DNA from: Gemmatimonadota bacterium
GTDB taxonomy: Bacteria; Gemmatimonadota; Gemmatimonadetes; Longimicrobiales; UBA6960
Reading direction: 5' to 3'
Assembly (NCBI GenBank): GCA_002712565.1
Contig: PAUA01000012.1
Span: forward strand, 33,395 to 38,499
Length of the DNA stretch: 5,105 bases
In this document: positions 1 through 5,105 of the stretch, piece after piece
How positions within the stretch are numbered: position 1 is the stretch's first letter
Layout: every line of letters begins with the position of its first letter
Made by a program: the position numbers and the translations under genes
The notes under the pieces: model-generated
Databases searched by the model: none
What the model was told of the DNA's origin: nothing
The model's input: only the letters and a program-made list of their open reading frames with translations

Positions 1-1880
1 TCGTCGGGCCCGGTGTATTCCACACACTGAGCGTCGTGGGTCCGACCCGCCCAAACGAGACCCTCTGTATCGGTGTAACATCCCGCGAACGTCGGAGTGG
101 TCGGGTTCCTAATATCGACCATGTGGAGACCTCCACCGCAGGTGTCACCCCCACCCGACGCTCCGACCGGGAACGCGAATCCACTCTGCGTATCGATAAC
201 GAGATTGTGGGCGGAGGCGATGCCATCGTAGCGCGCGTCGGCCGTGAGGGTCACCGGGAATGCACTCACGCCCCGGAGTCTTCGGAGGTCGAACACCGGC
301 ATGCCCGTGCTGTCGGCTCCGATGAAAAACGCGTGATCCGCATAGACCTTGATGTCCTGCGCTGTGCCATCTTCGACCGCCAACAGACCGACATATACGG
401 GGCGGGAGGGGTCCGTGACATCGACCATAGAGGCCCCTCCGATCCGCCCGACGAGGGCATACTCACGGCTTGTCTCAGGATCCGTCCATCCCCACACGTC
501 GGTAACGCCCCCAGCCAGAACCTGACTGCCAGCCGTCAGGCCCAACTCCGTGAGAGGGAGGAACGCAAGCAGATCGACCTCGTTGCACTCGAACTGACCG
601 GCCTGACCGTCGGTACACAGCACTTCACCGCCCGTTATCATCGGAAGTTCCGAGGAAAGACTCAGCCATTCGCCCTCGACGCCCCACCGTCCATTCGCTG
701 GTCTCGAAAAGATGGCGACGCGACCCATTCCACCATCGGCACCGGGAGCCCCTGCGACCGCGACGTCAGGACCAATCGCCACGCTCGAGCCGAGGGCGAA
801 CCCCGGCTCGCCGCCTTGCACTGAAAAGATCTCGACCGCCTGCCAGACGTCTCCCCTACGGTTGCGCACAAACCGATGAATCCCCCCACGACCCTCATCG
901 GTCCCGGGCGCACCGACCAACATTTCGTTTTCTCGGAAGGCGAACGAGGATCCAAAACGATCGCCGACCTCACGCATTCTCGGCGCTATTCGGTCCTGCT
1001 CCATCCAGGTTTCGCGTGTGTCGTCCCAGGTGAACTCCACAACTATGCCGCGCGACTCAGACGTTCCAGGGTGGCCGATCAACACTACCTCGCCATCGAT
1101 CGCAACCGCAGTGCCAAACCCACTGTTGGGAAACGGGCTGGGGGCTGCAATGAGCGCAGCCTCACGCCAATCGCCCGAAAGACGATCACGGGAAAAGACA
1201 TATGCCGCGCCCGATCTCCCATGCTGAGGTGCGCCCACGATGGCCACATCGCCGCTTATGCCGAGCGAAACTCCGAACCCGTCGTAAGGCTCCGGCTCAG
1301 AACGCTCAAAACGTGCCCGCTCGATCCATGAGCCGGAATCGAAGCTTCGCTCGTACACAACAGCGCCGCCGAACTCCCCGATGGAGGCCACCAACACGCG
1401 GTCCCCATCGGAAGCGACGGTTCGCAAGGGTGGCTGCAGGACCCCTGTCAATGCCTCATAATTCCATTCGGGCTCACCACCGTCGGGAGCCGTCCCCAGT
1501 TCCAGGCTCTCGAGGTTGCTCCAAGCACGAAGTGCGTTCTGCTGGAACACGTGGGCGCCCCACCGCACATCCGCATCGGCGGCCGCCACGAACAGCATAT
1601 CCCCAGAAACAGCGATGGACGGGCTCAGCCCTTCACCGTTCGACGTTCTGGCTAACGCGCCGAGCTGATCCATCACCTGCCAACCACCATCGATGTCCCG
1701 TCCGTAGACGAGGGCGGCGCCCGGTCCCTGCCCGTAGGTCGGCTTGAGGACAATGATATCGTCACCGACGACGCCAACCGCACTACCGTAGCCGCCTTGG
1801 GCGGTGAGGGGGCTGAAAACGATGGCTGGAAGTAGGACCGCGAGTAAAAAAGGGCGGGACGTCATGGTCATACGAGTCAT
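1..1880 (-). CDS. secreted FG-GAP propeller plus choice-of-anchor B (LVIVD-type) protein, C-terminus cut by the window edge
   Basis: This is a predicted exported protein of unknown function. The minus-strand frame is open without a stop from the start to the left edge, giving 626 visible codons. It begins with a signal peptide: Arg-containing n-region, hydrophobic core FLLAVLLPAIVF, and probable cleavage after LTAQ (residue 28). Seven FG-GAP-like units follow near residues 31, 85, 150, 201, 254, 308 and 361. The last four are clearest: GFGVSLGISGDVAIVGAP, GFGTAVAIDGEVVLIGHP, RFGSSFAFRENEMLVGAPG and FALGSSVAIGPDVAVAGAPG. A choice-of-anchor B domain begins near 415, with VLCTDGQAGQFEC (Cys422, Cys432), WGWTDPETSREYALVG (463 on), MVDVTDPSRPVYVG, DIKVYADHAFF, GLHMVDI and HDAQC (615-619). 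The family is named for its variable C-terminal anchors; this one's lies outside the window. In-frame ATGs occur at 1907, 1880, 1871 and 1865, none with a convincing Shine-Dalgarno. I took 1880, although 1871 is equally plausible. Confidence 0.85.
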   Translation of the reverse strand, partial: MTRMTMTSRPFLLAVLLPAIVFSPLTAQGGYGSAVGVVGDDIIVLKPTYGQGPGAALVYGRDIDGGWQVMDQLGALARTSNGEGLSPSIAVSGDMLFVAAADADVRWGAHVFQQNALRAWSNLESLELGTAPDGGEPEWNYEALTGVLQPPLRTVASDGDRVLVASIGEFGGAVVYERSFDSGSWIERARFERSEPEPYDGFGVSLGISGDVAIVGAPQHGRSGAAYVFSRDRLSGDWREAALIAAPSPFPNSGFGTAVAIDGEVVLIGHPGTSESRGIVVEFTWDDTRETWMEQDRIAPRMREVGDRFGSSFAFRENEMLVGAPGTDEGRGGIHRFVRNRRGDVWQAVEIFSVQGGEPGFALGSSVAIGPDVAVAGAPGADGGMGRVAIFSRPANGRWGVEGEWLSLSSELPMITGGEVLCTDGQAGQFECNEVDLLAFLPLTELGLTAGSQVLAGGVTDVWGWTDPETSREYALVGRIGGASMVDVTDPSRPVYVGLLAVEDGTAQDIKVYADHAFFIGADSTGMPVFDLRRLRGVSAFPVTLTADARYDGIASAHNLVIDTQSGFAFPVGASGGGDTCGGGLHMVDIRNPTTPTFAGCYTDTEGLVWAGRTHDAQCVEYTGPD

Positions 1881-2022
1881 CCGGTTGCGGTGCAAACGTC
1901 CTAGCATATTGAACCAAACGGGGGCGGAGATCAACACGGGCACACATCGAACTTCCAGCGGAGAAGCGCAAAATAGGCGTCCGCCTGACGGCGGTGGCGG
2001 AGCTGGATTAGACCCGGCTTCT
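1881..2022 (-). other. intergenic gap between the lipoprotein gene and the FG-GAP protein gene
   Basis: These 142 bases separate the lipoprotein stop from the chosen start of the next gene. They hold a GC-rich hairpin near the lipoprotein end (annotated separately). Near the downstream gene is a possible -10 element, TATGCT at 1908-1903, which matches TATAAT at four of six positions. No -35 element lies at normal spacing; the best, TTGATC, is 20 bases away. No small ORF or RNA is convincing. An alternative start for the downstream gene (ATG at 1907) falls inside the gap and overlaps the -10-like element. The gap is much longer than the 21 bases between the first two genes, which suggests, without proving it, a transcription boundary. 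Confidence 0.4.
1970..1994 (-). terminator. weak candidate terminator hairpin after the lipoprotein gene
   Basis: On the minus strand CCGCC-GTCA-GGCGG (1994-1981) forms a perfect five-pair GC stem with a four-base loop, 28 bases past the lipoprotein stop. It is followed by ACGCC and then TATTTT (1975-1970). The U-tract is short and starts five bases after the stem, so as an intrinsic terminator it is weak. An overlapping alternative stem, TCCGCC (2001-1996) with GGCGGA (1985-1980), competes for the same right arm. Confidence 0.3.
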
Positions 2023-3075
2023 TCAGCCCTCCACTTCGATTGTCGTGAAGGCGATGGCGAAGGGACAGATCCCAACCGGAATCGTGACGTCGATCTCGAA
2101 CGAGCCGTCGAGCCTGTTGGCCGTTGAAGGGTTCACGCAGTCAGCCGTCAACGTATAGAGTCTCCCTGCTTCATCGAATGCGATGCCGGAGGTGCCGACT
2201 CCTCCGGGTTTCAAGGCCTGAGCGGGTTCCCGGATGAAAGCGTCTAGGCTCGTGTCCCAAACCGCAACCCCGTATGAGAAGGCGCCCACGAACGCCCTGG
2301 CGGACGGACCGAGCGCCAGGCTTCCAGGGAAGTCACCGAACCCAGGGTGATGCTCCACCTCGGTCAGGCTGGTCAAGTTCACCACCGAGAGGGATCCGTT
2401 CTCCGACAAGAACGTCCCCGAGTGCACGATGTAGAGCCTTCCGTCGCTGCCTACGCCGCCCGCTGCGACGTTCTCACCGCTCAACTGAATGGTCGAGGTA
2501 ACCGCAAGACTCTCAATGTCAATCACCGATACGGTCGCCGGGCCATCGGGAGTAAAAGCGTCGAGCTCGGCGTTCACCACGAAAGCCCGCCCACCCTCGA
2601 CCACGACCGCTTGCGGGTACCGGCCCACCGCAATGTCGCTCCCACGAGTGCCCGCGAGAACGTTGACCGGTGTGACCGAGTTGAGATCGGAGTTCGCGGC
2701 CAGAACGATGGAATCGTTCAAGAAAGCGACACCCGTCGCACCGGATCCCGCGGGAAGTCCAACCGTCCTTAGAACAACCCCCTCCTTCAGGTCCACGACG
2801 GCCAGGGCGGGAACGAAGCCGAGGGGAACGGCGGCCAACTCGCCACGCACCGCTAGCGTGACAGGGCTACCAGCAGGCGCTAGGCCGACAGTCCGAGTCT
2901 GCGTCGGGTCTTGAACCTCGAAGATGGTGAGGCTCAAGTCCACGCTCCCCAATACCACACCGACTTCTGCCATCACCGCCGGGAGCGGGTCAGTGGTCTC
3001 CTCGGGCACGGGAGAAACGGCGTCGCCACAAGCCACCAGTGATAAGGCCCCCAGAAGTAGAGCGCTCTCCTTTAT
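2023..3075 (-). CDS. YncE/BtuG-like beta-propeller lipoprotein with an apparent ATA start
   Basis: This is a predicted lipid-anchored beta-propeller, probably the ligand-capturing partner of the receptor encoded just upstream. From ATA at 3075 the product is 350 residues and begins with a compact lipoprotein signal, MKESALLLGALSLVAC, with lipobox LVAC and the lipidated Cys at 16. An acidic, Pro-rich linker follows (about 20-33). Repeated blade units then run from about 38 to the end, typified by YPQAVVVEGGRAFVVN followed by VSVIDI (153-187), GVGSDGRLYIVHSG (207-220) and SGIAFDEAGRLYTL (296-309). About seven blades are countable. Cys313 and Cys337 could form a disulfide. I chose ATA because GGAGG lies 7 bases upstream and this start alone gives a full signal peptide; the first conventional start, GTG at 3036, discards it. 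BtuG of Bacteroides, a propeller lipoprotein encoded beside BtuB, is the closest functional model known to me. The propeller fold is well supported; the ligand is not known. Confidence 0.85.
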   Translation of the reverse strand: MKESALLLGALSLVACGDAVSPVPEETTDPLPAVMAEVGVVLGSVDLSLTIFEVQDPTQTRTVGLAPAGSPVTLAVRGELAAVPLGFVPALAVVDLKEGVVLRTVGLPAGSGATGVAFLNDSIVLAANSDLNSVTPVNVLAGTRGSDIAVGRYPQAVVVEGGRAFVVNAELDAFTPDGPATVSVIDIESLAVTSTIQLSGENVAAGGVGSDGRLYIVHSGTFLSENGSLSVVNLTSLTEVEHHPGFGDFPGSLALGPSARAFVGAFSYGVAVWDTSLDAFIREPAQALKPGGVGTSGIAFDEAGRLYTLTADCVNPSTANRLDGSFEIDVTIPVGICPFAIAFTTIEVEG

Positions 3076-3082
3076 TTCGAAT

Positions 3083-3087
3083 CCTCC
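3083..3087 (-). promoter_or_regulatory. ribosome-binding site that fixes the ATA start of the lipoprotein gene
   Basis: The minus strand reads GGAGG here, a perfect Shine-Dalgarno core, 7 bases before the ATA at 3075-3073 and 9 bases after the receptor's stop codon. No ATG, GTG or TTG sits at a workable distance in the lipoprotein frame; that frame's first GTG (3036) is 46 bases away. A second purine-rich stretch, AAAGGAG, lies inside the proposed reading frame just after the ATA. It could serve only CTG at 3054, which is too far downstream and would shorten the signal peptide to about nine residues. Confidence 0.7.
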
Positions 3088-3096
3088 GGTAAGTGA

Positions 3097-5105
3097 CTAA
3101 AAACTCGGACCGACCCGGAACTCCACACGGAGCGTCCGACCCGGATTGGGATAGGCGAAGATCAGAGTCTCGGTGACGTTGAAGAGACGTTCGATCCTCA
3201 GACGGCTTTCCGCGCTCCAAGCTCCTAGGAGCCAGCGGCGTCCCACGTCGAATTCCGTCGCCCAGAATCCGTCTAGCTCGTTCAGGGGTGCAGGCACGGG
3301 GAAGCGAGCCCCGGTCCAACGGGAAGCCAAACGAAACGACCACGCGCCACGTTGCCATCCAGCGCTGACCGTAACCCCGTGACGCGGGCGGTATGCCACC
3401 TGGACGTCATCGGACCCGGGCCGGTCGTAGGTAGTACGGTTGAGGGTGAAGCTCCCACCGACCGCGAAGCCCGCGAAGAGGGCCTCCAGCCGGGCCTCCC
3501 CCCCCGACCTCCGCACTGATGTGTTCCGAGGACTCCAAACGAAGCGGAAGTCCGGAAGCCACACGATCATCCCCTTTATGTCGCCCCGGTACGCCTCCGC
3601 GGACCCCTGTACGTCGGCCCCGAACACTTGCCCAGCCCACGACAACCGAGCGGCCATCTCTGAGGGTACACGTTCTGCCTGGAGGTCGGGATTGGGCTCG
3701 ACACCCACGCCCTCTCTGAAGAACTGGTCTCCGAGCGTCGGAGGGCTGAACGCACTGCGGTGTGCCACGCGCACATAGAGGCGACCGAAAGGAACGTTGA
3801 GCGCGAACTCGTGGCTCGCATACCACCGATCGGTCCGCCCGACCCAGTGCCCGCGGATGGAGGTCGACACCGACCACGCCCCAGCCGTGGGCGACCATGT
3901 GCCCGACGCACGCAACCCCAGATCCGTTCGCCGGGGGGGAGCACCCGAGGTCAACGCGTCGGATTCCACACTCTGCACGTCCACATCGACTCCACCGGAC
4001 AGCGCCCGAAGTACTCCGATTCCGGGGATTTCCCCGTCGACCGACGCCCCGAAAGCCCCGAGGACGGTGCGATCGTTATACGCGAGCCCAAACGGCGGAT
4101 CGGAGTCCTGGAAACGAGTTGTCTGCCGAGTGGCGAAGCCGCGCGCACTCAACGATCTCCCCCCCGAATCTCCAACATTCCAACCGATGGATGTCCGTAT
4201 GCGTCCGAGATCTTGGCGCGCATCTGGTGACGGTGCGAAACTCCGCCCCGGCAGGCCCCTTTCGAGGGTTTCGATTCCTCCGGTCGCGCTCAGCTCACCC
4301 TGCCCCAAGGGACCCGACCAACCGGTGCTCGCGCTCCACGACATGAGATCAGCGTTGCGGCGGTAGATCTCTCCACCTCCCGCCTCGGCCGGGATGGTGA
4401 AGCCGAACCCACCGTCGAGTCCCCAGCCCTCCACTCGTCCCACCCAGCGGCCGTGCCACAGCGCCCGACCGCCTCCGACGTCTAGCCCGAGCTGCCCGAG
4501 CGACCCCGCCCAGGCGGACAAGTACCAGGGATCCGAGTCAGCCGAGGACTCCAGCAGGATTACTCCGGCGGCCGCCCGGGGTCCGAAGCGAGCGGAGAGC
4601 GCGCCCGGTAGAACCGTCGCGCTCATAAGACTCCGGGCTGAGACGCTAGAGAGATCGGCCTCGCCGGTGATGGGGTCGTTGAGTGGGATGCCGTCCAGAA
4701 GCACGAGGACCGCGTCCGGATTAGAGCCCCGCACGCTGACACTCTGGGGGCCGCCCCTTGTCTGTTCCTGGATCACGACGCCGGGAACGGCTCGGAGGGC
4801 ATCCCCCGCCGTCCGGGCACCTGACGCCACGATCGCGGCGCGTGAAAGGACGACCCCTCCGGAGGCCGCAACCGCAGCTGTAGCCGTGATCCCGACGAGC
4901 TCGAAGGCTACCGGTGTGAGTTCCACAGTAACACGGGTGACATTACCGTTCCGGACCTCAACGTCCCGGTAGCTGCGGCCGTACCCTAGCCGGCTGAACG
5001 ATACCCGATAGGATCCTGGCTCGAGACCTCTCAGCAGCAAGCTGCCGGACGCGTCGGTCGACGTTCTCCAGGAGCCCGGCTCGACGAGGACTTCGACCGC
5101 GCCGA
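3097..5105 (-). CDS. BtuB-like TonB-dependent outer-membrane receptor, N-terminus cut by the window edge
   Basis: This is probably an outer-membrane channel that takes up a scarce ligand using energy from TonB-ExbB-ExbD. It is open from the right edge to a TAG stop at 3099-3097, giving 668 visible residues; the signal peptide and true start lie outside. Residues 1-70 form a carboxypeptidase-regulatory-like beta-sandwich (TDASGS, LEPGSYRVSFSRLGY, then VELTPVAFEL). The plug follows at about 75-190, with ALRAVPGVVIQEQ, VRGSNPDAVLVLLDG (124-138), PLNDPITGEADLSSV and RFGPRAAAGVILLESS. The remainder is a barrel of roughly 480 residues, with the receptor motif EPNPDLQAERVPSE and the ending NPGRTLRVEFRVGPSF, whose final Phe suits BAM-mediated insertion. 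The short barrel and the plug wording resemble BtuB more than siderophore or SusC-type receptors. The next gene, a propeller lipoprotein, starts 21 bases downstream. TonB-receptor identity is firm; cobalamin as ligand is inferred, and another small ligand is possible. Confidence 0.9.
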   Translation of the reverse strand, partial: GAVEVLVEPGSWRTSTDASGSLLLRGLEPGSYRVSFSRLGYGRSYRDVEVRNGNVTRVTVELTPVAFELVGITATAAVAASGGVVLSRAAIVASGARTAGDALRAVPGVVIQEQTRGGPQSVSVRGSNPDAVLVLLDGIPLNDPITGEADLSSVSARSLMSATVLPGALSARFGPRAAAGVILLESSADSDPWYLSAWAGSLGQLGLDVGGGRALWHGRWVGRVEGWGLDGGFGFTIPAEAGGGEIYRRNADLMSWSASTGWSGPLGQGELSATGGIETLERGLPGRSFAPSPDARQDLGRIRTSIGWNVGDSGGRSLSARGFATRQTTRFQDSDPPFGLAYNDRTVLGAFGASVDGEIPGIGVLRALSGGVDVDVQSVESDALTSGAPPRRTDLGLRASGTWSPTAGAWSVSTSIRGHWVGRTDRWYASHEFALNVPFGRLYVRVAHRSAFSPPTLGDQFFREGVGVEPNPDLQAERVPSEMAARLSWAGQVFGADVQGSAEAYRGDIKGMIVWLPDFRFVWSPRNTSVRRSGGEARLEALFAGFAVGGSFTLNRTTYDRPGSDDVQVAYRPRHGVTVSAGWQRGAWSFRLASRWTGARFPVPAPLNELDGFWATEFDVGRRWLLGAWSAESRLRIERLFNVTETLIFAYPNPGRTLRVEFRVGPSF

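Noticed and set aside
36..824. Plus-strand open frame of 262 codons
   Set aside because: It is the exact codon-for-codon antisense of the anchor-B gene, and its protein is Arg/Glu-rich with no recognisable domain. Long antisense frames are common in GC-rich genes.
1202..1747. Plus-strand open frame of 181 codons, extremely rich in Arg and Pro
   Set aside because: Its composition is typical of an out-of-frame reading of GC-rich DNA, and it lies opposite the clear FG-GAP repeats.
3034..3036. GTG as the start of the lipoprotein gene
   Set aside because: It lies inside the hydrophobic signal just before the lipobox cysteine, has no ribosome-binding site nearby, and would remove the export signal.
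2990..3358. Minus-strand frame of 122 codons spanning the receptor-lipoprotein junction
   Set aside because: It overlaps the receptor C-terminus and the lipoprotein signal peptide in another frame, and its Arg-rich product has no known features.
3407..3944. Minus-strand frames of 122-163 codons within the receptor
   Set aside because: They are alternate frames of the same barrel-coding stretch, rich in Arg and Gly, without motifs. The receptor frame carries the family motifs throughout.
4394..4972. Plus-strand open frame of 192 codons
   Set aside because: It lies opposite the receptor's plug domain; it is Ser/Pro/Thr/Ala-rich, with no domain and no ribosome-binding site.
1..5105. tRNA, rRNA, CRISPR, insertion sequences and cobalamin riboswitch
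   Set aside because: I saw no tandem spaced repeats, transposase motifs, terminal inverted repeats or tRNA-like cloverleaf. A riboswitch for the receptor would be upstream of it, outside the window.

Overview
All the coding capacity I can support lies on the minus strand, so the window reads from right to left. It holds three genes. (1) A BtuB-like TonB-dependent outer-membrane receptor, whose N-terminus is cut by the right edge. (2) A 350-residue beta-propeller lipoprotein, 21 bases downstream. (3) After a 142-base gap, a large secreted protein that joins FG-GAP propeller repeats to a 'choice-of-anchor B' (LVIVD-type) domain, and whose C-terminus is cut by the left edge. No RNA gene, mobile element, CRISPR array or plus-strand gene is supported.

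The organism is probably a high-GC, Gram-negative, outer-membrane bacterium. A TonB receptor with an N-terminal carboxypeptidase-regulatory-like domain, a surface-type propeller lipoprotein and a choice-of-anchor B protein together suggest Gemmatimonadota or a relative in the Bacteroidota/Rhodothermota/FCB lineages. This is inferred from family composition and was not tested by a search.

Genes 1 and 2 look like one operon and probably one uptake system. The receptor's plug resembles BtuB in its VRGSN and LVLLDGIPLND segments. The lipoprotein is a YncE-type propeller, the same architecture as BtuG, which in gut Bacteroides caps BtuB and captures vitamin B12 at the cell surface. Cobalamin or a corrinoid is therefore the leading ligand hypothesis, but nothing in the window proves it. 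Any cobalamin riboswitch would lie beyond the right edge.

The most unusual observation is the start of the lipoprotein gene. The only position giving a complete lipoprotein signal peptide, at ideal distance from a strong GGAGG ribosome-binding site, is an ATA codon (3075-3073). The first conventional start (GTG at 3036) falls one codon before the lipobox cysteine and removes the signal peptide. This is either a rare AUA start, an ATG-to-ATA mutation, or a sequence error.

Gene 3 is separated by a gap holding a weak terminator-like hairpin and a possible -10 element. It may be a separate transcript, and its role is unknown.
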